Below are positions 49,935-60,481 of a stretch of 64,000 bases of DNA, piece by piece. The translations under genes and the position numbers were made by a program. Origin of the DNA: Oscheius sp. JU75 (Eukaryota > Nematoda > Chromadorea > Rhabditida > Rhabditidae); assembly GCA_037178855.1 (NCBI GenBank), contig JASJZC010000007.1:5518001-5582000 (forward strand), in the 5' to 3' direction. The stretch's first letter is position 1. Each line of letters starts with the position of its first letter. The notes below the pieces were generated by a model. That model saw nothing but the letters and a program-made list of their open reading frames with translations, had not been told where the DNA came from and made no database searches.

Positions 49935-52204
49935 ATGAAGTACTACGACACTGAAGAGCAGTTACACTTTCTAGAAGCATGCTCTAAAGGAGATCAGCTT
50001 GAAGTCGAGAAGCTTCTCCGGTCAGGAGATATCGATGTCAACTTCCAGCATGGGATTAACAAATGGTTAGTTTAAAGAATTTTTTATATTTTCATTCCTC
50101 GTCTTGAAACTGTGGTCGTATTGTTGTTTTTTTGTTGTTATAGAAAAAACTGCGGAAATCCAGTACTGGACACAATGGTATTTATGTTAGGCTTCTAACA
50201 AAGCTCGTGCCGTCAATATATCCATGGCGCAATGCCAGGTTGCGCGGTCTACGAATCACGGTGTCGGCGTTCGGATCCCAGGATAAAAAATGTATTTGGC
50301 TTATTGCCGCTTTTCGTTGGAAATGGACTATAGCAGATATTTTAAGCATAATACGCGTGCTTAGTGTAAACGTTTTAAACTGAAGCATGATTCTCAAGCT
50401 AAAACATACTTCAATTGTTGCGGTTGTTTTTTCTGCTTATAACCAGGAAATAACTAATGATCCTGCCGAAAAGTGCTATTAGAGCCCCGGGCACTCTCTT
50501 CACTCGAGTGCAGGAGTCTGTGTAAAGCCATCGTCCAGTCGCGCCGTTCTCTTTGTAAAGACCCTCTTGCATTATCCAGCCTTGCTGACCACTGCCATGC
50601 TTAATAAATCAACAGTCTATTTTTAGGACAGCACTTCACTGGGCAGCAAAACGAGGGCACGAGAACCTCTGCGTTATTCTTTTTAAGGCAGGATTTTCTC
50701 CAGAAGAACGCGATTCACAAGGCAGAACGCCTTACGACGTTTGTCATGACTGTGAAGTTAGCAACAGGTTGTTTCAGGTCTGCAACCCAGAGACCACCAC
50801 GATTAGAAATCTGCTGAAACTATCGGATAACACGGTCGAAATGCACGAAGGTATATTTGAGTATCAGTCTTTCTCATTATGCTCTTCCAGTTGAGGAACT
50901 CGAAGTTAATAGAAACAAGTTCACTCCAGGCTACATCAAATACCCCAACTTTCCCTATTCTAAACAGAACTCTTTGGACAACAGCTGTAAGTTTTTTTCC
51001 GCTTTTCGTCTTCCACTATTTGCTCATAGCTAATCCATCTTCGCCGACAGCAAGAGGCTACTACTCGTATGGACGACGCGATTCAGCCACAAGGACACGA
51101 TTCCTTCTTGTGAGAACCTCGTATGAGGGTGGAAAAGAGGCTTTCAAAAGAATAACATTGCCTGGTGGTTCCACTGTAGAAGAATTGAGAAAAACAGTGG
51201 AGAATGCTATGAAAGCTGGTCCAGTTCAATCGCTCATGACTCTACCAGACAATGTATGACTATCAATCAGCTAAAAAGTAATAGGATTCTTCAGGTTTTG
51301 ATCGAAGCAGAGAGTCAAATTGAAGCCTTTGGAAACTGCCAAAAGATTGACGTGGTTTTCGGGGAGCCTCTTTCGGTATTCCTGTCAAAATTATGCAACA
51401 GAAATATATTTCAGCCTTTTACATCCAGTACTCCAACGAAAATAAACCCTACCGTTAGAAGAACATCTCTTTTGGCTCTAATCAGAGACGACACTCCGGA
51501 AACTTCCGAATCCCTTTCCGTGGAATGTGAACCCATGAAACCAACTGTAACTGCTCCCAACAATACTGAAGTAAGTTCTTTGCTGGCATGAGTTGTCATT
51601 TTAATAAGAGGAGGAACTTCCTAACAGTTGTGGCAAATACGTGCTCATATCGAATTTCGGGGAGGACGCTGAGGTAGGAGACTACTGGGCGAGATACTCC
51701 TTGCCTCTTCCCTGTACCTAGATGCCCCGCATCATCAAAATTACCGCAAGTCCTTTAGGAAGTTCCTTAGTAATGCGTCGAGAACATAACTGGAAGGTCT
51801 TTTATTGTTTAAATACTCATCGACGTTTTCCTTTTTTTAGCCAATTCCTGATCATTCCATTAAGATGAACGAAACTCTTGTCACGCCGCCACCTTCTCCC
51901 CCCAACGAAGTGGAAAAGCTGCAAGAGGTTGAAAAAGAACCTTTTGTTGAAGATCCAGTTCAAGTTACAGCTGATTTCCATTTCAAAAAGGTAAGAAGTA
52001 ATCCTATTCGTGACTTTGATTTCTTTCCAGGACAAACCTCTAGGGCAGACCATCAAAAGTGTCTCTCTTCCCAACACTGAGCAGGAAATTCAAGATTTTT
52101 CGGAAGAGACCAAGAAGTGGACAACCGCCCAACAGGTGGCTGCAGTTGCAGCAGCTGCTAGTCTTGTCGGATTGGGCTGTTATATCTACAAGCTGCGTAA
52201 ATGA
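49935..52204 (+). CDS. ANKRD40-like ankyrin protein with C-terminal membrane anchor
   Basis: Seven exons (49935-50065, 50627-50850, 50891-50986, 51030-51253, 51295-51570, 51841-51990, 52031-52204) join in frame to 424 residues. The N-terminal ankyrin repeats (LEACSKGDQLEVEKLLRSGD, TALHWAAKRGHENLCVILFK) and the TPGYIKYPNFPYSKQ segment parallel ANKRD40. A later ubiquitin-like or beta-grasp region (RFLLVRTSYEGGKEAFKRI, TVEELRKTVENAMKAGPVQS, QKIDVVF) occupies the position of ANKRD40's conserved C-terminal domain. The protein then adds a Pro/Glu-rich linker and ends WTTAQQVAAVAAAASLVGLG then CYIYKLRK: a classic tail anchor. Vertebrate ANKRD40 as I know it has no anchor. Function is not established. 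Intron 1 (561 nt) contains a tRNA-like relic. Confidence 0.8.
50222..50284 (+). repeat. tRNA-Arg-like SINE relic in intron 1 of the ANKRD40-like gene
   Basis: TGGCGCAATG (A box and start of the D arm), GCGC...GCGC D-stem halves, an anticodon-loop-like CTACGAATC and a B box GGCGTTCGGATCCC occur in tRNA order and spacing, then an A-rich stretch (ggataaaaaa). The text resembles tRNA-Arg(ACG). Acceptor and T-stem pairing are broken, so it is a pseudogene or SINE head. Confidence 0.5.
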
Positions 52205-53134
52205 ATTAGCAAAAGATTACATTGTGCCTCATTTTTAATCCAGGTGATTGTTATGGTGATCCGGGTATTTGTTGTTTATAGGAAGTAGGAAATGAATGCT
52301 GAATGTATGTGCGGTCTATGGGGATGGTACTAATTAGTCAATCAAGTTGTTTCTCTGCAGTTCAAGTTTTTTTTCCAGCTTGTTGCAATTTTCCTTTTCC
52401 TGAGATAAAACAAGCGATAAAACGGAACCAACATTCAGTTACTTCCTGTTGGCAGGGATAACATTGGGGATGTCAGGGCTGTGAAAGATCCTGAAAATAA
52501 CGGCTCGCAGTCACCACCACTTAATTTTCCAAACAAAATACATGACAAAAACAGGGATCTAGCCGGAAGCAAAAAAGCAAAGTCAACTAACACGATTAAA
52601 CAGCGATTCTTTATACTTTTGGATGTACGCGAGAACTATTCCAGCTGTTAGTCCTGTCGTCTACGCCCGTGTTTCTCTCATGTCTCATCGTAACGCTGTA
52701 TGACCTCCTTTGCCTATTGATCCCTCTCACTTTCTTCCAAATCTAGGACTCTCCACCCCTTATCACTTACCCTGAAGTAGCTTTTTCCCTTCAAACTTAT
52801 CAGGTTCTTCAACCACGTTGTAGGAACATCTGAAGTGCAAGACGAACTCGTATATAGCCCGCTTGGGCGCCAACTGGTCCTCTCTATCCACGAGACTGGA
52901 TTGTAGCTGCGTTAGCTGTTCTCCCAAGAATTTTTCTTTGCCTTCTTTTTCCACTAGCCTGTGATGCTGACCACTGACTCACTTTCTATATTGTTGCCTA
53001 GCCAGTCCAAGCGGCTTCCTCGGATTTTCCGCCACTTGGATAACAACCAGTTTGAACGCTTTCATCAACCTCCCGAGCCTCTCCAATTCGCGCATTTGTC
53101 TTGCTTCGTAGCTGTTTCAACTTTTCCTTTCCAG
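52205..53134. other. intergenic between the ANKRD40-like and secreted-protein genes
   Basis: 930 nt. No gene recognised. A pyrimidine-rich stretch and acceptor (cctttccag) immediately precede the next ATG. Confidence 0.5.
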
Positions 53135-53945
53135 ATGATTCTTTGGGTGATAGCCGTAGTACCCATAGTTTTATGTCTACCGAACAACGATCTCTACATC
53201 TTGATTGACGAAGTCAGTGTCTACAACTGTCGTGGAGGTAGTATCTCTAATTGTTCGTCTAAGCAGTCTTTAGTCAAAAACGAGATAAAAATCAGTGAAG
53301 AAGACATTGATATTGTTAACGAGAAAGGCAACAAAGTCTACTACATCCACGCACCTGGAAACTACTCTCTGCATTTTAAAAGTATCAACGTCGAGAAGAA
53401 GTTTGGTCATTTGGGAGGAGAAATCGGTGTCACCCTACAAGTCCCGATTATCGAAGGAAGTGCAGGTAGCCTTGATTTGCATGGTTTTGCAAAACGAAAA
53501 TAGGAATGCACTTTGATTTGCCTTATACGATGATTCCCGAACAAGGACTACTTTCATCCCAGTGTGACGACCACAGTGGAGTTATTGAGAGGAATGGTCG
53601 TCAATACTGGTGGGTTCGGTTTAAAAGACAAGCAAAAGTACTACCTATAGCCGCTATTGTGATCTCTGCGACGTCGGCAAACAAGTAGAAAATGAGTTGA
53701 ACAAAGGACAACATCAGTTCCTCCCATCCACACCGTCAGAAAACGTTGAAACCAAAGGAGCTACTTGTGGAAGTATTCAAGCCAACCAATATGAGTTCAA
53801 GGTTGAACGTTTTTCGTCAGATCAATTGTTAATTTAGAAAACGATTAGCCTTCCGGACCGAACGGCACTGGAGAACATGATTCGTGGAAAAGTACAGGGA
53901 GTGGATGATGAAATCAAGAAGCGATTGAACAAAGGCGTAGGTTAG
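53135..53945 (+). CDS. secreted protein of unknown family with CRYCDLC motif
   Basis: Four exons (53135-53465, 53504-53609, 53651-53801, 53838-53945) join in frame to 231 residues. MILWVIAVVPIVLCLPNND is a clear signal peptide. The mature part is beta-like (YILIDEVSVYNCRGG, VYYIHAPGNYSLHFKSINVE, GGEIGVTLQVPI), then LLSSQCDDHSGVIERNGRQY followed by CRYCDLCDVGKQVENELNKG and a charged C-terminus (DDEIKKRLNKGVG). Six or so cysteines suggest an extracellular disulfide-bonded fold. I do not recognise the family; a lipid-binding ML-type fold is one possibility but unproven. The ATG abuts a splice acceptor, so the mRNA is probably trans-spliced. The next candidate gene begins only 87 nt downstream. 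Confidence 0.75.
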
Positions 53946-54032
53946 CTTTCCTGTCCTGACAAAGTAGGCACCGCGTTATAGCGAGGACGTTTTCAAGTCT
54001 TTCTGAACCTCATATCAGCTGAAAAGCCTGCT

Positions 54033-54534
54033 ATGTCCTTGTACCAATGGATCAGAGGGTCAAAGGAGTGTGCTTGTTGTGCCTCAAGGGATGCTACTTG
54101 TGGATCACTCTCTTACCTCTACTGTTCTCTGGAAGACTGTAAGAGTGGCTGGGCTCTACAGTGTCTGCACAATACTGCTCGTGTTGTTGCTTGCTACACA
54201 GTCGAGTTCAATTATAGGTAGACAAGTCATCGGATATGACGCAGACAACCTTCAGAATGACCACATCTTACGCTGATGTAATGCAATTCCTCCGCGAGAA
54301 CAACTACCCAAATCAGGAACAGGCGTTGCCACAAGTGGACAGTACACCCGCCGTATCGCACAGCGAAAACAACGGGCTGCCAATTCCAGAACAATGTGTG
54401 GCTAGAATGCCTTCAAGACTCACACATCTTAGGCGGTAAGAGTTGTTGAGATAACTGTGTTGATCCTTTTCAGATACTGTACAATCTTCTGGAATGCAAA
54501 GCTCTGTTGCGCTCAATGCGAAGGAGTCTGCTAG
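54033..54534 (+). CDS. putative small cysteine-rich protein, unknown family
   Basis: Three exons (about 54033-54219, 54258-54435 and 54474-54534, each bounded by gt...ag introns near 38 nt) join in frame: MSLYQWIRGSKECACCASRD, YLYCSLEDCKSGWALQCLHN, MTTSYADVMQFLRENNYPNQ, then RYCTIFWNAKLCCAQCEGVC and stop. About 140 residues with 15 cysteines in pairs (CACC, CC, CxxC). No signal peptide from this ATG; an unseen upstream exon may supply one. A competing frame through exon 1 is more hydrophobic but breaks at exon 2. The closeness to the preceding secreted protein suggests a shared transcript. Confidence 0.5.
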
Positions 54535-54745
54535 CCGATACGTGTAAATAGATATCTCACTTAAATTATGTTTTTCTCTATTTATTGATAGTGAATCAAA
54601 GGCTTGAAAGTGCTCGTTTTTGAAAGTAGGCAGTGGATAATACTGGAAGTATCGGATCACAAGAGATTCAGTTTGTTAGATGAAACCATCGGCTTCGAGT
54701 TCGTCGACAAGAATTCCGCTTTCAACTTTACGCAGACGGCCTTCT

Positions 54746-56566
54746 TCAAAATGCTGAACACGATGTAAAACTATGGAAAAGAGGAAATACCGATGGTCCA
54801 CCAAGAGGTTCGAAGTCAATACCATTACGATGGCGGATACCAACAACTGTCCGACTTTCATGGTCTGGTCCTTCCTCAAAACTGAAAGTACGGAAGGCTT
54901 CGAGATCTTCAGTACAGGATGAAAATCTATATTTTTTTTACATCTATGAAACTTTTCTTGCATACTTGATTCTGCTTCCTGGCTGGATGTAGTATATGCT
55001 TCCTCGTTTAACTTTGTACTTCATTGTAAAGACTTGCTGAAAAAGGTGAGTTGTGAATGAAATAAAAACTTTCTCACGTTGTTATAGCTTTGGGAAGGTT
55101 CTTCTTCAAGAATGGCGCTGCCGCTGTGGATGATTATGATTGATCCACAGTCCAATGGAGGTAGAGGAATGTTAACAGAACCGTGGTTTATCTAAAACTC
55201 TTTTTTATCTTATGATCCACAAAAACACACTTTTATCTTATGGAGTTGAAAGTCTTTGCACTCGGGAGCATAATGCTCTACAGCAGGAAAAGAGGGTACC
55301 ACTTCAGGGTAAACGAGGTATTTTTCAGGCTCGGTCATTTGGTAGTTTAAAACCTGAACTTGACGATGAAGACTTCTCCAAGGTTTCCTTACATCGATCA
55401 AGGCTTCTCTATCAATATATTTCGGGGTCATTGCAGCTCGGATTGTGTTGTTGGAGCAGCCTACACATTCCACGCATTCTCCACTTATGTAAGCGTGAAG
55501 TTCTTGAGCAGCATAGTAGCAACACTCTCCTGGCTTGAGAATCATATGGTTGAGAATCAGGGGAGAGAAGACTCCGACATCACCAGGAAAGTCAACACGC
55601 ATCTTTCTGAGAATGTCCACTGTAGTTTCTTCCACCGAACCTCGGACTGAACAAATGGTCGGCACTTGTTGAACATTTACTCACCTCCATCCTCCAGCTC
55701 CTCGAATAGCACGAAAATCAGATCGTTCATAATGACAGAATCTCTTATTTCCATCATGTGAGTAAAACATTCCTTCAGTAGGATCTTGCAAAGCAATTCG
55801 GCATCCTCGGTATAACGATTCCAGTTGCGGAGAGCAGTCATGAAATCATTTGCTTTGGGACCGAAAAGAGCTTTGAGTGATCTGAAGCCTGTAGCCAGAT
55901 TGAGTTATCTAATTCTTTCGTACTTTCTAGGTTCTTGAGCATTTCTCTGTGCGGCCGAAAGCCACACAGCAGTTGGAAACGGGTCAACGCGTAGGCCAGT
56001 TCGGGTTTGTGATTCATGTCTGGGTAGTTAATAGGATCCCTTTGATGAAGATCGAACGCTTGTTCCTACAAATGCAATAATTAGAAAACTAGATTTTATC
56101 AGACGCGAAAATTTCTTTGTCAACAATTGTAAACAAAAAGACCTAACCTTGGTGGGGTGAACTTGGAGACTCAAGGTTCTCTCGATTGACATCACCTTCA
56201 TGATGAATGGTAGATGCTGGGCGGCGGAGCTTGCCTGAAGTAAATTTCTTAGGTATGGTTGAATGTTTCACCGGCTGGTTGTTGTTTCTCTCGTTCTGTC
56301 TAGCAATAAAAGTGGAAAGTTTTGTGTCATCTTCAAGTAGTCTGGCTGGTCCGTCGGGATGTGTTCCCATCCACAGCTAAAACTTTGCTATTCCATGATA
56401 TCATACAAAACCAAACCTCAGAATATGGCTGGTCCGGGTTGATGGTGAAATCGTCGTGGCCGGCTTGGAAGAGCATCGCAACCTCACTGTTGAATCCCAT
56501 CTTTCCCCAGGAATAGTTGTTGAAATGGCCACGAAGGCGAACTATAGGTCTCATACCCACCTTCAT
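54746..56566 (-). CDS. MPI: mannose-6-phosphate isomerase (type I)
   Basis: Start MKVGMRPIVRLRGHFNNYSW leads into GKMGFNSEVAMLFQAG and LWMGTHPDGPARL. Removing a 37-nt intron reveals HLPFIMKVMSIERTLSLQVH-PTK with the Gln and His zinc ligands, then DPINYPDMNHKPELAYALT (Glu ligand), FQLLCGFRPHREM, and LKPGECCYYAAQELHAYISG (last His ligand), ECVECVGCSNNTIRAAMTPK and a jelly-roll C-terminus. All ligands are present. The enzyme interconverts fructose-6-phosphate and mannose-6-phosphate, feeding GDP-mannose and N-glycan synthesis. The final exon (ending FHSFTSCSAF) is less certain. AATAAA (minus) is at 54581-54586. It converges with the cysteine-rich gene on +. Confidence 0.92.
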
Positions 56567-58829
56567 CTAGAGAACGTTTGTTAGAAAAGCGGGCATGGTG
56601 GGAAAGTAAGAGAAAGGGAGAGTGAATTGTTTTGAAGAAGAACAGCATGCTGCGACAGGGGCAGCACCTCAAGTTGCCGCCTGTTTCAGCGAATGAGTCA
56701 GCTTAACTATATCATCTAATCGCCGATATCCGCCTGGAAATATCCAGTCTAATCGAGAGAATGACGTCGATTAAAAGGAGAAGAGGAGAAGCCGTGGTAT
56801 GAAAAGAACAAGTAATGACTACTGAACGGACAACCTTCATGTCTCTACTGCGCAGAAAGTACAATGACACTGCTGCGGAGATTGACCGATAAACTGAAAC
56901 TTTTTCCGGTATGAGTGGAATTTGTCTGCAGAATTCTATAAAAGTTGGTGCATTTTGAAGGATCTTTGAGGAAAACGTAACAAGTGCATTATTCGACGAA
57001 TAATGCGCAATTGACGACATGCATCACAGCACAAAAGTAATCAGCTGAGATACGATGAAAGGGTCAGTAACTGCTAATCCGGAAGACTCATTCTCGTTTC
57101 GCTACCATCGCCGGGGGGACAGTGACACGGACTAATCAGGTTCAAGGACGGCCTTATCTGGATGTGAAGACGAAAGGTTGTCGAGGAGCTATGTGGGTCG
57201 GAATTTTGTAGCCACCACGTGGGTGTATAAGCTTCTTTACAAGCTGGAACTTCCTGCGGAGATCATTGGGGAAAGTTTTATACCTGTTTCATATGTTGTT
57301 CGTCCAGAAATTGAGACCAAAATCTGATAAACCACTTTTCTACAGTTTGATATGATTCTTTGTAAAAGACATAAAACGGTTGAGTAGAATATGAATAGAG
57401 GTAGTTTTGAAAGCGGGCAGGTTGATGAAGCTCGGTATATAAGTTCGGAAATGTGAAAATGGAGAAGGGGAGAGACAGAGGAACAGTGGGATACTGGTGT
57501 ATTAGAATAGTGGGACAGTAGGACAGAAAAAGGAAGAGACGAAGACGCAAAGATAGAGGGACCGAGAAACAGAAGGATAGAGAGATAAAGAACAACAGCG
57601 AGAGACAGAGAGGTAGAGAGGTAGAGAAGAGGAGGTGGACGAGGCAGGTTCCTAAGACAAGGAGAAAATGAATATCGGAAAAAGATGGGTATAATATGAA
57701 AGTTTAGACTGACCATAGGACATGTATGAGGTTACATAACAAGACGATGATATAGATTGAGAAGAGCCAAGTAGAGAAACAGGATGAGAGACGTAAAAAC
57801 AGTAGTTCAAGACGACACAGAAAAAAGTACAAAAAGACGGACTAATTGGAAGACAGCCAAACAATACAGTTGAGGCAAAAGTTTTATCTGTGGTAAGAAT
57901 ACAATGAAAGACAGTACAAACACAAAGAGACAGACATATTATCTGACAACAACTGAATAGTCAACTTTCGTCGTGGTTCTTTGAGAACTCTGTCTGTCTG
58001 TAGAAAACCACAAACCAACAAGAAGTTATGTATTGCCAAGCAGTTGTGAAATTAGGCGTAAAATATGAAGTATCCCCAACCAAAATCCTCCTATTGGCTT
58101 CACTGTGACAAAATCAAAGTTCTGGAGCTCATCCAAGGTTGTCATACCACCCAATTTTGGTAATCACGTATTCTGGGCAACACCACTTTTGGACAATATA
58201 ATTTGTTCGCTTATTTTTATAATATTATTTCGTCGTGACGCATGAATGGACAGACACCATTGAGTTTCGGTAGTAGAGAGGTTCGTAAGACCCAGTATAT
58301 TCAAAGTAGGGCAGCTGATTGGGACGGCGAAGCTTTCGGAGCCGGCTGGTATGGATCAAACCTGTTGTATTTAGTGTAAGAAGTATTTGCACAACAAAAC
58401 AAAGCAAGTCAGAGTACAAAAAGTGAAACGTTCCTTCCAACTTCTTGAGACTTTCACCACAACAAAGGCTCCAAGGTTTGCATCAAACACTGCAATTGGT
58501 AGCTATAATTATACAAGTTTGATTGTTTTGGTTTTTGTAATAGTTTCTTCAGTAATCAAGGTGAAAAATCCGTAGTTACAGTATTGCCAAGTCCTCGTGG
58601 GCAATGTAGCGCAGATACAACTGCCGCGACGCGCGACTGTTCGCCCGCGTATTCAAAATATTCAATTGCTAATATAAAACTGGGACGCAAATGTCACATT
58701 TCGTTCATTCGTGTTCTGAGATATCGAAACTGCTACATTCAATTCACTCTTCCACCGCGTTTTCATCTTACTCTTCTTGTCTTTATACATTTTATTTGCG
58801 CGAAGACTGTTTTTTCAGCTTACACGTAG
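56567..58829. other. divergent intergenic region between MPI and E2F genes, with a purine-rich tract
   Basis: 2.3 kb without a recognised gene. From about 57440 to 57660 the + strand is strongly purine-biased (runs of gaga, gacaga, ggtagagagg), a low-complexity tract that opens long pyrimidine-coded frames on the other strand. These are not real genes. Confidence 0.55.
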
Positions 58830-60228
58830 ATGGAGGCGTTAATAGGAGGAGGTGTTGACGCAGACAAAAAGGACTACATTCCACTGATGAATCCACTTAC
58901 AACTAATTCTCTGATGAGCATGAACCCAGAAAATCGAGATGCTGTACTAGCACTTCTGGATAGTGCCAACGGATCAAACTTCTCCGCTGTACTTCAAGAC
59001 TTAGACGAGATGGACGATGGAATTGATCATTTTGCAGGTAACACTTTTTTATTCATTGTTAAGAGTAAGTTAAGATTTGTTCGATGATTATGACGACGAA
59101 GATATTGAGCAGCCGGTAATGGGAACTAGAGCAGACAAATCTTTGGGACTTCTGACCAAAAAGTTTATTCGTTTGTTGCAATCTGCTAAGGGAGGACTCT
59201 TTGATTTGAATACGGTAAAAACATTGTAGCGAAACAGATTTTATTTTCAGGCTGCTGAAATTTTAGCAGTGAAACAGAAACGACGAATCTACGACATAAC
59301 CAATGTGCTGGAAGGGATCGGACTGATTGAAAAGAGGTCAAAAAGTCAGGTTGAATGGAAGTGAGGAAACTGAAATACTCAACACAAATCTATTCAGAGG
59401 AGGAGATCTCTTCAAAAATGTGATCAAACAGGAAACGAGTCCAGAAGAACTCCGCTTACAAGCTTTGCGTGACGAGATTAATGTTCTAGCCGAAGCAGAG
59501 CATACACTTGACGAGAAGACAAAATGCGCTCAGATGGTAATTTTCCAGTTTTTTTTTGTGAAACTGCGCATCTTCAGAGTCTTCGAAACAGAATGCGCAC
59601 TATGGAGACCCAGAAGTACATGTACGTCTTTCAAGAGGATTTCCACAAGGTGTTCCCCGACTCGTCCTCATTTGTGGTTACAGCAGTCCCAGGAATGAAA
59701 GTGGAGCTGTCAAAGCCTAAGGTAGGGTATAAGTACAATAAACACTTACCTATTTTTAGATATACCACGGATACGAGACAAGATACCAACTGCGAGTTAA
59801 ATATCCGTTCGGAGGTCTGCCAGTCATGCACCTTAGCCAGGAAGAACGAAAAATTACTGTACCTAAAAATCAGGTAAAGGGTTGTGGTTTTATGGTTCGT
59901 ACTAACATTCCTCCAGGGAAAACCAGTAGCGGAAGAGCCTGGAGCTATCCTTCAAGGTGAAGAAGATGCTACAATGTACGAATGCAAACCTGGCACTTCA
60001 AACTCTTTAAGACCTTCTGTAGTCGTCAAGGAAGAGTTTCCCTCTCCAACTTACACTGTCCCAAAAACGGAGTTGGTGGCAGTCAAGAGAAGCATCAGCC
60101 CTCCGATCACAAACAGGGAATACCCCTTCCTGGCCAAAAATTTTCAGTGTAGCCTAGTTGACCTGTTCGGAAACGATGAGCCGCGTCGTCCGAAGAAAAA
60201 GACTAAGGCTAATGTACAGAAGAAATAA
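58830..60228 (+). CDS. E2F transcription factor (E2F4/5 type)
   Basis: Seven exons (58830-59037, 59075-59214, 59251-59360, 59398-59536, 59578-59721, 59760-59873, 59917-60228) join in frame to 388 residues. After an acidic N-terminus, the winged-helix DNA-binding domain reads [60 protein letters not shown], with the RRIYD DNA-contact motif. A leucine-zipper/marked-box region follows ([48 protein letters not shown]). The C-terminus contains [14 protein letters not shown], similar to the pocket-protein-binding DLFD motif of E2Fs, then a basic end. It should pair with DP and be held by Rb-family proteins (EFL-1 in C. elegans). An acceptor precedes the ATG (cacgtag). AATAAA lies at 60392. Confidence 0.93.
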
Positions 60229-60391
60229 GTATTCTCGTTGCTGCATGCGGGTGTCGTTAGGAATGTATAGTGTGTGTTTATGATACTTTGCGATCATGTA
60301 TGTGTCATTCAGTGGTCGCTAAAAGCGCAATGTTTCGCTATCGATTTCTCAAATAATTTTTGTGCTCCAAAAGCTTTCTCTTACTCCGTTC

Positions 60392-60397
60392 AATAAA
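60392..60397 (+). promoter_or_regulatory. E2F poly(A) signal in candidate operon
   Basis: AATAAA 164 nt after the E2F stop and about 85 nt before the acag acceptor that abuts the CLASRP ATG, the spacing seen at internal junctions of nematode operons. Confidence 0.55.
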
Positions 60398-60481
60398 ATG
60401 TTTTGATATTCCTCATATTCTTACCTTTAGGTCAATCTCCTAGTATCCCAAACTGTGTTGAAACTCTTTTTAACCATACAG

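Noticed and set aside
50182-50397. 71-codon frame on - in the ANKRD40-like intron
   Set aside because: Lies across the tRNA-like relic in a spliced intron; no coding signature.
57237-57716. 159-codon Leu/Ser-rich open frame on -
   Set aside because: Created by the purine-rich low-complexity tract on the + strand; no domain or gene structure.
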